Assembly: GCA_017469645.1 (NCBI GenBank)
Contig: JAFUFY010000005.1
Span: forward strand, 1-64,000
Direction of reading: 5' to 3'
Origin: Campylobacter sp.
GTDB taxonomy: Bacteria > Campylobacterota > Campylobacteria > Campylobacterales > Campylobacteraceae
Length of the DNA stretch: 64,000 nucleotides
How positions within the stretch are numbered: the first letter of the stretch is position 1; each line of letters begins with the position of its first letter. Made by a program: the position numbers and the translations under genes. A model generated the notes under the pieces. The model was not told where the DNA came from, did no database searches, and was given only the letters and a program-made list of their open reading frames with translations. Positions 27,899 through 37,068 of this stretch are shown here, one piece after another.

Positions 27899-28648
27899 TC
27901 ACTCTGCAAAAAGTTTGTCAATTTCGCCAATAAGCTCTTTGCCGTCAAATTTAGAACAAAGCTCGACTATGCTCGTGCCGATTATCGCGCCGTCTGCGTA
28001 AGATTTGGCAAGGCGCACATCTTCGTTTGTGCGAATTCCAAAACCAAGCGCGATAGGCAAATCGCTCATCTTATGCAGATCCCCGACCATATTTTTGTTT
28101 CGTTCCAACGGGCTTTGCTTTGTGCCTGTAACGCCAAGAGCGCCGATAGCGTAGATAAAGCCGGATGAGCGAGTTAGTAAGCGTGGCGCTCTGTGTTCGC
28201 TAGTAATGCTAATAAGCGGTATCAAAGCAATGCCATTTTTTTGGCAAAGATTAAAAATTTCTTCGTTTTCTTCGTAAGGCAAATCAGGTATGATTAAGCC
28301 TGAAATCCCAACTTCCTTGCTTTTGGCGACAAATTTTTCAACGCCGTAAGCAAAAATCAGATTATAATAAACCAAAAAAACAAGTGCTTTGTCCGTTTTT
28401 ACAGCACCCAAAATATCAAACACAGTATCGGTCGTAACACCGCTATGCACGGCTTTAAAACTAGCTTCTGATATGGTTTTTCCATCAGCTATCGGGTCAG
28501 AATATGGAATTCCGACTTCCAAAATATCAAGTTTGCTATCATTTAAATTTAAAATCAGCTCTTTTGTATGCTCTACACTTGGGAAACCTGCGACTATGTA
28601 GCCAATATTTGCCTTTTTATTATCAAATGCTTTTTTTATCTTATCCAT
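27899..28648 (-). CDS. trpA: Tryptophan synthase alpha chain
   Basis: 249 residues. The catalytic Glu44 and Asp55 are in [18 protein letters not shown]. The TIM-barrel motifs [11 protein letters not shown] and [22 protein letters not shown] also match. It cleaves indole-3-glycerol phosphate and passes indole to TrpB. It overlaps trpB by 8 bp. Confidence 0.96.
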   Translation of the reverse strand: MDKIKKAFDNKKANIGYIVAGFPSVEHTKELILNLNDSKLDILEVGIPYSDPIADGKTISEASFKAVHSGVTTDTVFDILGAVKTDKALVFLVYYNLIFAYGVEKFVAKSKEVGISGLIIPDLPYEENEEIFNLCQKNGIALIPLISITSEHRAPRLLTRSSGFIYAIGALGVTGTKQSPLERNKNMVGDLHKMSDLPIALGFGIRTNEDVRLAKSYADGAIIGTSIVELCSKFDGKELIGEIDKLFAE

Positions 28649-29822
28649 AAATCGTTCCTTTTTTGTAGTTCATAACGGTATTCATATCTTTATCGCCCCT
28701 ACCGCTTACATTTACTACGATTGTTTTTCGCTCATTTAGGCTAGGACAGAGTTTTTCCAAATACGCCAAAGCGTGAGAGCTCTCAATAGCTGGTATTATC
28801 CCTTCTAGGCGAGATAAAAGTTTTAACGCATTTACGCACTCATCGTCCGTTACGGCAGCATACTGCGCTCTTTTAATATCAAGCAAATGAGCGTGCTCCG
28901 GACCAACGCCCGGATAATCAAGCCCTGCTGAAATGCTATGAACCGGATCTATCCGTCCGTAAATATCTTGCAAAACGATAGTTTTCATGCCGTGGATTAT
29001 ACCTGGGCTTCCTTTTGTCATGGTTGCAGCGTGATATGGCGTATCTATGCCAAGTCCTGCTGCTTCAACGCCTATCAAATTTACGCTTTTATCGTCTAAA
29101 AATCCGCTAAAAATGCCGATTGCGTTACTGCCACCGCCCACACAGGCGATGACATAGTCAGCTTTAACGCCCTTTTCTTTGAGTTGTGCTTTGGCTTCTG
29201 TGCCGATTACGCTTTGGAAGTCTTTTACCATTTTTGGATACGGGTGCGGACCGACAGCAGAACCGATGACATAAAATACTTCTTCGATCTCATTTACCCA
29301 CGCCTGAATTGCAGCCGTAGTGGCTTCTTTTAGCGTTTTTAAGCCGTCACTAATAGTAACTAAATTTGCACCCAAAAGTCGCATACGAAAAGCATTTAGC
29401 TGTTGTCTAGCGGCGTCGCATTCGCCCATATAAATGCTACATTCTAGCCCTAGAAGTGCTGCTGCTGTGGCGGTGGCTACGCCGTGCTGACCTGCTCCCG
29501 TTTCGGCAATAACTTTTTTCTTACCCATTTTTTTTGCTAGTAGTGCCTGAGCTAGGGCGTTGTTGATTTTATGAGCTCCTGTGTGATTTAAATCTTCTCG
29601 CTTTAAGTAAATGTCGTGTCCGTAGTGTTCGCTTAGGCGTTTTGCGTAGTAAAGTGGGCTCGGGCGACCTGCGTATTCGCGTAAAAGATAGTCAAGCTCA
29701 TCTCTAAATTCTTTTGTCATCGCAATGGTGTTGTAAGCTTCTTCAAGCTCTTCGAGCGCAAACATCGCAGTTTCAGGGACAAACTGACCGCCAAATTTGC
29801 CAAAATATGCTTTTGTATTCAT
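28641..29822 (-). CDS. trpB: Tryptophan synthase beta chain
   Basis: 393 residues. The PLP lysine is Lys85 in [26 protein letters not shown], the GGGSNA phosphate-binding loop ([12 protein letters not shown]) and GRGDKDM complete the family pattern. It makes tryptophan from indole and serine. A gap of 86 bp separates it from the membrane protein gene upstream. Confidence 0.97.
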   Translation of the reverse strand: MNTKAYFGKFGGQFVPETAMFALEELEEAYNTIAMTKEFRDELDYLLREYAGRPSPLYYAKRLSEHYGHDIYLKREDLNHTGAHKINNALAQALLAKKMGKKKVIAETGAGQHGVATATAAALLGLECSIYMGECDAARQQLNAFRMRLLGANLVTISDGLKTLKEATTAAIQAWVNEIEEVFYVIGSAVGPHPYPKMVKDFQSVIGTEAKAQLKEKGVKADYVIACVGGGSNAIGIFSGFLDDKSVNLIGVEAAGLGIDTPYHAATMTKGSPGIIHGMKTIVLQDIYGRIDPVHSISAGLDYPGVGPEHAHLLDIKRAQYAAVTDDECVNALKLLSRLEGIIPAIESSHALAYLEKLCPSLNERKTIVVNVSGRGDKDMNTVMNYKKGTIYG

Positions 29823-29908
29823 TTTTTGCCTTAAAATAAAAATTTGCCGATTATATCTAAAATAGCGTTAAAAGTTGCTTTTAAAAAATTTATAAAAATT
29901 TAAACTGC

Positions 29909-30781
29909 TTAATCTTTCTTTTCACTATCTTCTAGCGCATTTACCCTTTTGCCGATGTCTTTAAGCTGTGAAAATTCTTCAATCAGGCGTGGTGCATCGT
30001 CTAGGCTAAATGCAAATGTCCAAATATAATTCATCACCGTAAAAATATACCCGGCGTCTGTCTTTTTACTAGCTAAAAGATACGCCGCCAAAGCAAAGGC
30101 AAGAGCGCAAATCGAGCCTACAATCAAATATCCCAAAGCTTCCCTATTTGAGATTGCTATGCGGATACGAGAAAGCAGGTCGTAGTGGCGATTGACACTA
30201 GAAATTTTGCCTCGTTCTATGAGATTGACTTCATTTTCGTTACGATTATTTAGCTTCAAATACAACCTGTCGTTTTGTCTAACATAGCGTGGCAAAAACG
30301 GAGCTAAAACCGCTATGATAACTAGACAAAAACTAGCTACAATCGGTTCGTAAAAATAGAGCATAAATACGCTACCAACGATAGAAATAGCCGAAGTAAA
30401 AAGCATAGGAAATGAATTTTCAAAGAAATTTATAAATTCCCTAGATAGTGCAACCCTAGCACTTGTTTTGCTAACTTGCGAATTTGCGTTTCTCTCATTT
30501 TGTATGATATTTACAGCTAAATTTGCGTAAATTTTACTAAATGCGTATGTGTCGATTTTACGCCTAACCGCCCCAACAAACCAAATTCCAAAAATAACCA
30601 AAATGTAAATTAAAGCGATTTTTATGTCGCCTTCTAAAATTTTATTTATCGCAAAACCGCCAAAAACAGGGTAAAGCATAAGCGTGATATTTTCTAAAAT
30701 CACCAAAGAAAATGTCATAATCAGTTTTTTGTAATGTTTTACGCCGATAAAAATAAGTGTTTTAAATGCACTGTTTTTCAT
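29909..30781 (-). CDS. ABC-transporter-like six-helix membrane protein without ATPase domain
   Basis: 290 residues with about six hydrophobic segments. The arrangement (paired helices at about 17-35 and 50-70, a long helical arm, pairs near 125-175 and 215-265) is that of an ABC exporter membrane domain. No Walker A or ABC signature is present, and the protein ends where the ATPase domain would begin. Similar stand-alone proteins occur in Campylobacter. It lies between trpF and trpB but has no evident link to tryptophan. Whether it pairs with an ATPase encoded elsewhere is unknown. Confidence 0.7.
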   Translation of the reverse strand: MKNSAFKTLIFIGVKHYKKLIMTFSLVILENITLMLYPVFGGFAINKILEGDIKIALIYILVIFGIWFVGAVRRKIDTYAFSKIYANLAVNIIQNERNANSQVSKTSARVALSREFINFFENSFPMLFTSAISIVGSVFMLYFYEPIVASFCLVIIAVLAPFLPRYVRQNDRLYLKLNNRNENEVNLIERGKISSVNRHYDLLSRIRIAISNREALGYLIVGSICALAFALAAYLLASKKTDAGYIFTVMNYIWTFAFSLDDAPRLIEEFSQLKDIGKRVNALEDSEKKD

Positions 30782-30855
30782 AAAATTCCTTTAAAATTTG
30801 TATTTTTTTGTCTAATTTTTCTTGCGAGTGGATACTGCGCCGTAAATTTTGCTTT

Positions 30856-31485
30856 TTAAAATTTTGCTAGAATTTTTAAAATTTCCATTATTTTTTCTGA
30901 ATCTTTTATGCCGTTTTCGTCTTCTACTTTACTATTTATGTCAAGGCAAAAAGCCCCTAAATTTAGAGCTTCGCTGACATTTTCCACGCCGATACCGCCA
31001 GCTAGGATAAATGGAATTTGCAAATTTTTTAGCATTTTCCACTCGAAACTCTCGCCGTTTCCGCCCATTTTTTCGCCTTTGTAATCAAATAAAATTTTAT
31101 CATAGTTTAAATTTTTTAAATCCCCAATTTCATCTTTTACGCGCACGACCTGCCACGCTTCGACACCCAAATTTGCAAGATTTTGCTTTAAATTCGGCGA
31201 AATTTCTTTATAAATTTGCGCCACGCTTAAATTTGCAAATTTGCAAATTTGCAAAATTTCATCATCGCTCGTATCGGTAAAAACGCCGACACTTTTTCGC
31301 CCAAATTCACGCACTAAATTTGAAATTTCTTTTGCGACCACAGGCGTTACTTTTCGCTTACTCTTAGCAAAAATTAAACCCAAAAAATCCACTTTAACGC
31401 CGTTAAATTCGCACTCTAAAACGCTTTTCGCTTCGGCTAAATTTTTAATCCCGCAAATTTTGATTTTTACTCTTGCAACGCCCAT
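30856..31485 (-). CDS. trpF: Phosphoribosylanthranilate isomerase
   Basis: About 209 residues. VKIKICGIKNLAEA holds the catalytic cysteine near the N-terminus. FLGLIFAKSKRKV, VGVFTDTSDDEI and ILAGGIGVENVSEAL follow. I choose the ATG at 31485, which has AAAAAGG 7 nt upstream; a GTG at 31491 is the other option. It overlaps or abuts the end of the methyltransferase gene, so it is probably translated with it. No trpC lies in this cluster, as in C. jejuni, where trpC is elsewhere. Confidence 0.93.
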   Translation of the reverse strand: MGVARVKIKICGIKNLAEAKSVLECEFNGVKVDFLGLIFAKSKRKVTPVVAKEISNLVREFGRKSVGVFTDTSDDEILQICKFANLSVAQIYKEISPNLKQNLANLGVEAWQVVRVKDEIGDLKNLNYDKILFDYKGEKMGGNGESFEWKMLKNLQIPFILAGGIGVENVSEALNLGAFCLDINSKVEDENGIKDSEKIMEILKILAKF

Positions 31486-31487
31486 TT

Positions 31488-32591
31488 TCACGCCTTTTTG
31501 ACGATATAAAGATACTCTGTTACATGCAAATTTCGGTTTCGCAAGTTTCTAGAAGCACGATACGCTGGGTATTTTATCTCGATTTTTTCCGTTTTGCCGA
31601 TGAGAGCAAGATTTTTTAAAAACTCATCTTCGCTGATGAAGCCTTCTGAGTTGAACGAGATTATCAAATATTTCGCCCTAAATTCAGCCAAAAGCGTGAA
31701 AAATTCATCTGCGGCACGAGATTTTTTGTTGTAATTTGAGCGGTTCCAGCTGTTTGGAATACCGCTAACTTCGCTTAAATCCCCTAAATTTGGTGCTTTA
31801 AAATCCGCGATTAAATTTAGCATAAAATAATTCGAGCCGTAAGGGTGCTGGTTATACGGCGGGTCAAAATACGCTATATCCACGCTCGGAGCGATTTTTG
31901 AAAACTCGTAAGCATCACTCTGAAAAACCTGAAAATCGCTTGTGAAATTTGAAAAAACCGGAAACGGCAAATTTATCTCGCCCAAAATGCGAGATAGCGC
32001 ATTTTCGCCACTACCGCCGAATTTCCCCACGCCGTTTTTGTCCTTGTAAAAGCCCTTAAAAACGCCACCCGTGTTTGAGTGGATACTGGCTTCGCTTAGA
32101 AGTGGAGCGATGAAGTATTTTTGAAACTCACTTGGAATTTGGCTGATTGCAGTGCGCAACCCCCCCAAAATAAGGGCATTTTGGCGTGAGTAAAAAACCC
32201 TTTCGCCTTTTTTAATTTTTTCATCGTCTTTTGGCGCGTAAAGTTCGCTGATAAAGCTCTCGCACGGCTTAAAATTCGCTAAAATTTCAGCATAAAATTT
32301 AGCTAAATTTGCTCTTAGCTGGGGCGTTAAATTCTCCAAATAGCACGAATTTATAACAAAAGAGTATTTTTCCAAATCATTTGCCAAAACCAAATTTGAG
32401 TGAGCTTTGGCAAATCTCGCCACCACGCCACTGCCGCTGAAAACATCGGCAAAAGCGATTTTTTCGGCGCCCAAATTTGCTTTAATGTCCGTTATAACGC
32501 CATTTATCGCCCCCAAAAGCGAGCGTTTGTTTCCTAAATAGCTAATAAGTTGTTCGCCTAGATAGCTTTCGTTTTCTTGTAAATTTGTCAT
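31488..32591 (-). CDS. DNA N6-adenine methyltransferase (D12/Dam-like class)
   Basis: 367 residues. Motif I-type segments are QLISYLGNKRSLLGAI (about 14-29) and FADVFSGSGVVARFAK (about 44-59). The catalytic motif is DPPYNQHPYGSNYFML in the second half, and a CRKxR-type end is lacking. It should methylate adenine N6 with S-adenosylmethionine. No restriction endonuclease is next to it, so it looks like an orphan enzyme. A G7 run in the coding strand (32160-32166, about codon 143) is a possible slippage site. It starts on the base after the WG-repeat gene's stop codon (TAAATG), indicating coupled translation. Confidence 0.85.
   Translation of the reverse strand: MTNLQENESYLGEQLISYLGNKRSLLGAINGVITDIKANLGAEKIAFADVFSGSGVVARFAKAHSNLVLANDLEKYSFVINSCYLENLTPQLRANLAKFYAEILANFKPCESFISELYAPKDDEKIKKGERVFYSRQNALILGGLRTAISQIPSEFQKYFIAPLLSEASIHSNTGGVFKGFYKDKNGVGKFGGSGENALSRILGEINLPFPVFSNFTSDFQVFQSDAYEFSKIAPSVDIAYFDPPYNQHPYGSNYFMLNLIADFKAPNLGDLSEVSGIPNSWNRSNYNKKSRAADEFFTLLAEFRAKYLIISFNSEGFISEDEFLKNLALIGKTEKIEIKYPAYRASRNLRNRNLHVTEYLYIVKKA
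32160..32166 (-). repeat. G7 tract inside the methyltransferase gene
   Basis: Seven C on the plus strand, that is seven G in the coding strand, encoding the LGG of ALILGGLRTAI. This is the only G/C run of this length I noticed in a coding region of the window. Confidence 0.8.
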
Positions 32592-33980
32592 TTATAACTC
32601 TTTACTTTCTTTTACTTTAATCGAATAAAAGTTGATAAAATCATATACAAAAGAAGTAGCTTCTTTTCCGGTTTTATCTACGAAAGCTAACTTATTGTCT
32701 TTTGCGACAGCAGAAAAACCATCGCAAAATTTATCAACATAATCATAAATAAAAGGAACAATCATATTTCCATAAATATCAATAAAACCCCATTTATTAT
32801 CTTTTTCGACAGCTGCCAAACCTTCACTAAAATCATCGGCACTATCATAAATACACTTGATTACTTCTACACCATTTTTATCTATAAAACCAAATTTGCT
32901 TTCTTTTTCGCCTATAAAAAAATTCTTTATCTTTTTTTTCTCAACTATTGCTAATCCATCATTAAAATCGCCTATACTTTCATATTTACAACGAACAATT
33001 TCTTTTCCGTTTTTATCTACAATACCAAATTTTCTATTTGATAAATTCCATTTTCCTTGTTTTCCAACTACAATTAAATCCGAGTTAAATTTAACGATAT
33101 TATCATATATACAAGGAATAATTATTTCACCATTTTTATTTATTAAGCCTCGTTTATAACTATTCCAAGAATTTCCCTGTGCAATTTCTGCGTAGCCATT
33201 ATCAAAATTTAGAGCATAATCATAATCAAAAGCTATAACTTCTTTTCCAAATTTATCTATAAAACCCCATTTATATTTATTTTCAGATATTTTTATTTCG
33301 ACGGCAGCTAAACCTTCTTGGAAATTTCTAACATTACTATATATGCACGGAATTACTTCTTTTCCAAATTTATCTATATATCCCCATTTCATATCTATAC
33401 AAACTGCCGATAAACCTTCGCCAAATCCATTAAAATCATCATATAAACGAGATAAAATATCTCTTCCCTTTTTATCTAAAAAATTCCATTTTCCTTCTTT
33501 TTTAACAGCTACTAAATTATCTTTTGACAAAGTAATGTTATCGTAAATACAAGGTATTATTTCGTTATAATACTTGTCTATTAAGCCAAATTTACCTCTA
33601 AATCCTCTCCAACGCACATACCTACCTTTTCCTACAATAGTAAATTCTCCATCAAAATTTCCATAATAATCGTATATATTACTAAATCTTTTTGTTTTAT
33701 TAGCTTCTATTTCATTTCCGTTTTTATCTACAAATAAAATTTTATTACTTTTTACTACCTTAGCCAAACCTCTTTCAAAATTATCAGCTTTATCATATAT
33801 GCAAGGAATAACTTCATTGCAATCTTCATCTATAAAACCCCATTTTCCATTTTTTTCTACTTTGAGTAAATTTTCGCAATAATAAGGAATATCATCATAA
33901 ACAAACGGAATAATTTCATTTAGTTGATTATCAACAAAACCATATTTATTATTTTTTTTTACCCGAACTAATAGTTTCAT
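32592..33980 (-). CDS. WG-repeat protein
   Basis: 462 residues made almost wholly of about 10-12 copies of a 35-40-residue WG (KWG) repeat. Consensus phrases are KWGFIDKFGKEVIPCIYD and GLAAVEKDNKWGFID. There is no signal peptide or membrane helix, so it is probably cytoplasmic. WG repeats are thought to form beta-rich scaffolds, and their partners are mostly unknown. It has its own candidate promoter (34013-34018) after a hairpin that ends trpGD, and it is directly joined to the methyltransferase gene. It is not part of the standard Campylobacter trp operon. Confidence 0.85.
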   Translation of the reverse strand: MKLLVRVKKNNKYGFVDNQLNEIIPFVYDDIPYYCENLLKVEKNGKWGFIDEDCNEVIPCIYDKADNFERGLAKVVKSNKILFVDKNGNEIEANKTKRFSNIYDYYGNFDGEFTIVGKGRYVRWRGFRGKFGLIDKYYNEIIPCIYDNITLSKDNLVAVKKEGKWNFLDKKGRDILSRLYDDFNGFGEGLSAVCIDMKWGYIDKFGKEVIPCIYSNVRNFQEGLAAVEIKISENKYKWGFIDKFGKEVIAFDYDYALNFDNGYAEIAQGNSWNSYKRGLINKNGEIIIPCIYDNIVKFNSDLIVVGKQGKWNLSNRKFGIVDKNGKEIVRCKYESIGDFNDGLAIVEKKKIKNFFIGEKESKFGFIDKNGVEVIKCIYDSADDFSEGLAAVEKDNKWGFIDIYGNMIVPFIYDYVDKFCDGFSAVAKDNKLAFVDKTGKEATSFVYDFINFYSIKVKESKEL

Positions 33981-34012
33981 TATTCTTCCAAAATCCTATA
34001 TGAAGTAGCAGA

Positions 34013-34018
34013 ATTTTA
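34013..34018 (-). promoter_or_regulatory. Candidate -10 box of the WG-repeat gene
   Basis: TAAAAT on the minus strand in an AT-rich stretch, 33 bp before the start codon and downstream of the trpGD hairpin. It would drive WG, methyltransferase and trpF. Confidence 0.4.
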
Positions 34019-34043
34019 TATAAATCTCACTTCAAGACTTATA

Positions 34044-34075
34044 AAATTTGGCAAATTCGCAAATTCGCCAAATTT
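34044..34075 (-). terminator. Hairpin after trpGD
   Basis: Perfect 9-bp stem (AAATTTGGC / GCCAAATTT) with a 14-nt loop, 8 bp beyond the trpGD stop. The minus strand continues TTTATAAG. It probably reduces transcription from trpEGD into the following genes. Confidence 0.5.
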
Positions 34076-34083
34076 GAGTGAAA

Positions 34084-35685
34084 TTATTTAAAATTTGCAA
34101 TATAATTTTGATAGAATTCCCACACTCTGCCGCTATCAATGGCGTTTTCGATTATCTCTTTGGCTTCACTCGGGCTTTTGGCAAAGTCAGCCGCATACAA
34201 AGCAAACATCGCATTTAGCACGACTATATCGCGTTTAGGTCCTTTTAACTCGCCTTTAATCGTGCTTTTAAAAATTTCAGCGTTAAATTTGCTATCTCCG
34301 CCTTCGATGTCGGTGTGAAAGGCGCGGTTAAAGCCAAATTGCTCAGGCGTGATTTTATACTCGATGATTTTCTCGCCCCGCACTTCATGCACGAGCGTCT
34401 CATCGCACAGCGTGATCTCGTCCATGCCGTCCATACCATGCACGACTAGGGCGTGCTTTCGACCTAGTTTTTGCAGAGTTTGTGCGATTAGTTCATTAAC
34501 TTCTTCGTGGTAGTTGCCTACGACTTGGTTCGAAAGGGTCAAATTTGGATTTAAAAGTGGTCCAAGGATATTAAAGAAAGTGCCGATTTTAAGGCGAGTT
34601 CGCGCTTCTTTGACTTCGGCTGTAACCTTGTGAAAAAACGGCGCGTGGAAAAACGCCAAATTTGTCTTATCCATAAGCGCCCTAAGTTCGCCCAAATCGC
34701 TATTTAACGGCACTCCTAAGGCTTCAAAGATATTGCTCGATCCGCTTTTGCTTGATACTGCGCTGTTGCCGTGTTTGCCGACCCTGACGCCAAGAGAAGC
34801 GAGTATAAACGCGCAGGTTGTGGAGATATTTATCGTTTTTAGCGCGTCTCCGCCGGTGCCTACGATGTCTAGCATTGGCTTATCGTCGCTGTAAGTTTTG
34901 GAGTATTTCAAAACGCTTCGCACAAGCGCACTTAGGCTATCTGGGTAAAGCGATTTTTCGCTAATTAGCACGAGCAAACCAGCCAGTTGCACTATGTCAT
35001 AATCCTTTGCCATAACGGCACTAAAAATCTCTTCATAATCGCCACTTTCAAGCGGATAGCCCTTTTGTAGCTTTATCATAAACGGGGCGAAATTGCTCAC
35101 TTTTTTCTCCTTGATTTGGGGTTTGTTTAAATTTACAAAATTTTCAATGATTTTTTTGCCATATTGCGTGAAATAGCTCTCAGGGTGAAACTGAATGCCG
35201 TAAATTTCGCGCTCTTTGTGCTTCATCGCCATTATGACGCCATCTTCGCTCACGGCTGAAATCTCCAAGCACGGGGGCAATTCATCTACATAAAGCGAGT
35301 GATAGCGCATAACTTCAAATTTGCTAGGCAAGCCTGCCAAAACGGCATTTTCGCCCACTACGCTAATTTCGCTAGTTTTGCCGTGTTTTGGCACTTCTAG
35401 CGTTTTTATTTTCGCGCCAAAGCTTAATCCTATGGCTTGATGACCCAAACACACGCCTAAAATGGGTATGCCTAAATTTGCCTTTAAAATTTCTAGGCAA
35501 ATTCCGCTGTCTTTTGGGTGTTTTGGACCCGGGCTTAAAATAATTTTGCTTGGCGATAAAAATTTAATCGCTTCAAGCGTGATTTCGTCATTTCGTTTGC
35601 AAACTATCTCTTCATCAGTAGTTTCAAGAACATATTGATATATGTTAAATACGAAACTATCGTAGTTATCAATCATTAAAATCAT
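34084..35685 (-). CDS. trpGD: Anthranilate synthase glutaminase fused to anthranilate phosphoribosyltransferase
   Basis: 533 residues. Residues 1-190 are the TrpG amidotransferase, with Cys79 in GVCLGHQ and the His/Glu pair in YGIQFHPESY. From about 200 on is TrpD: LDIVGTGGDALKTINIST, GVRVGKHGNSAVSSKSGSSN (PRPP-binding). It supplies ammonia to TrpE and then adds phosphoribose to anthranilate. The fusion is usual in C. jejuni and enterics. It overlaps trpE by four bases. Confidence 0.96.
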   Translation of the reverse strand: MILMIDNYDSFVFNIYQYVLETTDEEIVCKRNDEITLEAIKFLSPSKIILSPGPKHPKDSGICLEILKANLGIPILGVCLGHQAIGLSFGAKIKTLEVPKHGKTSEISVVGENAVLAGLPSKFEVMRYHSLYVDELPPCLEISAVSEDGVIMAMKHKEREIYGIQFHPESYFTQYGKKIIENFVNLNKPQIKEKKVSNFAPFMIKLQKGYPLESGDYEEIFSAVMAKDYDIVQLAGLLVLISEKSLYPDSLSALVRSVLKYSKTYSDDKPMLDIVGTGGDALKTINISTTCAFILASLGVRVGKHGNSAVSSKSGSSNIFEALGVPLNSDLGELRALMDKTNLAFFHAPFFHKVTAEVKEARTRLKIGTFFNILGPLLNPNLTLSNQVVGNYHEEVNELIAQTLQKLGRKHALVVHGMDGMDEITLCDETLVHEVRGEKIIEYKITPEQFGFNRAFHTDIEGGDSKFNAEIFKSTIKGELKGPKRDIVVLNAMFALYAADFAKSPSEAKEIIENAIDSGRVWEFYQNYIANFK

Positions 35686-36950
35686 TGCATTTCCTTGCAG
35701 GTTTTTTCAAAAATTTTTAGGCAAGATTTGCGTTTGTTGCAAATTTCGGCGTATTCGTTTTCAAACACGCTATCAAAAACTTGCCCGTATCCTGCCCCCA
35801 CGAAAACATCGCTAAATTCAGGCTTTGCTTTGTCTTTTACGAAAATTGCCGTGCGGATTAAAATCGCCATTTGCAAATCGCCGTTAAAATGCCAAAAGCC
35901 AATCCCGCCGCCATAAATCCCCCTAGCGTGGCTTTCAAGCTCATTTATGATTTGCATAGCGCGAATTTTTGGGCTTCCGCTAAGTGTGCCAGCAGGAAAA
36001 ACCACACCCAAAACATCAAAATTATCCTTGCCCTCAATCTTTATGCCACGCACATCGCTGACAATGTGCATAACGCTTTCAAAAAACTGCACATGGGCTA
36101 AATTTCGCACTTTCACGCTTCCTTTTTTGGCAAATTTGCCAATGTCGTTTCGCGCCAAATCAACTAGCATTTTGTGTTCGCTAAGTTCTTTTTCATCGCC
36201 AAGTAGCTCATTTTTTAGGGCTTCATCTTCGTTTGCGTCCTTGCCGCGTGGTCTAGTTCCAGCTATGGGAGCGACAAAAATTTCGTTATTTCTGATTTGA
36301 AGCACGAGTTCAGGGGAGCTTCCAGCCACCACGCCGTAAGGTGTCGGGAAAAAGTACATATAATGGCTTGGATTTTGGCGTTTTAAAATTTCATAAAACT
36401 CCAAAGGGTCTAAATTTGAGTAAATTTGCAGTGTTTGAGACGGCACGACCTGAAAAATATCGCCACTTTTGATATACTCTTTTGCCTTATCGAAAATACG
36501 CTTGGCATCCTTTTTTTCGGCGTTTAAATCGGTTTTGATTTTATAAAATTTCTCGCCCCCAAATTTCGGCGCAGTATCGCCTGAATTTTCCAAATTTTCA
36601 AAATATTTTCCTTCGCCATAAAAGCTGTAAATTTTGCTTTGTTTGTCGTAGTGCAGATACGCCCTAGCGTTTGCATAAAAATATGTCGGAAAATCGTAAA
36701 GTCTCGGCTTAATATCGCCAAGTCGTTCAAATTTATAAACAGCTTCGTAGCTTAGCACTCCAAAAAGCCCTGCAAATTCGCAAATTTGCGTGGTGTTTTG
36801 CAAAGCAAATTTGAGCTTGTCAAGGTCATCGCCTTGTAAATATTCGCAGTCAATGCCGATGATGATCTGTCCGCCGTCTTCGGCGAGATAGGAGTTTGGA
36901 AACCTAGATAAAATATTTTTGAAATAAAAAATCGGATCTTTTAAAAACAT
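35682..36950 (-). CDS. trpE: Anthranilate synthase component I
   Basis: 422 residues. The chorismate-binding domain shows FQVVPSQTLQIYS, GSSPELVLQI, PIAGTRPRGKDANEDE, HKMLVDLARNDIG and PAGTLSGSPKIRAMQIINELE. It makes anthranilate from chorismate with TrpG. It is shorter than the E. coli enzyme at the N-terminus. A TATAAT at 36977-36982 leaves a leader of only about 20 nt, so there is no room for a trp leader peptide attenuator. Confidence 0.95.
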   Translation of the reverse strand: MFLKDPIFYFKNILSRFPNSYLAEDGGQIIIGIDCEYLQGDDLDKLKFALQNTTQICEFAGLFGVLSYEAVYKFERLGDIKPRLYDFPTYFYANARAYLHYDKQSKIYSFYGEGKYFENLENSGDTAPKFGGEKFYKIKTDLNAEKKDAKRIFDKAKEYIKSGDIFQVVPSQTLQIYSNLDPLEFYEILKRQNPSHYMYFFPTPYGVVAGSSPELVLQIRNNEIFVAPIAGTRPRGKDANEDEALKNELLGDEKELSEHKMLVDLARNDIGKFAKKGSVKVRNLAHVQFFESVMHIVSDVRGIKIEGKDNFDVLGVVFPAGTLSGSPKIRAMQIINELESHARGIYGGGIGFWHFNGDLQMAILIRTAIFVKDKAKPEFSDVFVGAGYGQVFDSVFENEYAEICNKRKSCLKIFEKTCKEMQ

Positions 36951-36976
36951 GTTGCCTTCTTTAAATTTAAACCAAA

Positions 36977-36982
36977 ATTATA
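36977..36982 (-). promoter_or_regulatory. Predicted -10 box of trpE-trpGD
   Basis: TATAAT on the minus strand, 27 bp before the trpE ATG. Confidence 0.6.
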
Positions 36983-37068
36983 TTAAAAATGCACTTTGAA
37001 AAAGTTAAAAAATTTAATGTTGAAAATTTAGCTTTTTTTTAATAAAATTTGATTTTTAAAGGGTTAAA

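Noticed and set aside
32592-33980. Regularly spaced similar DNA segments that could suggest a CRISPR array
   Set aside because: The segments are in frame, diverged at third positions and encode WG repeats. There are no constant short repeats or unique spacers.
36951-37068. trp leader peptide and attenuator before trpE
   Set aside because: The predicted -10 leaves only about 20 nt of leader, and no ORF with tandem Trp codons is present.
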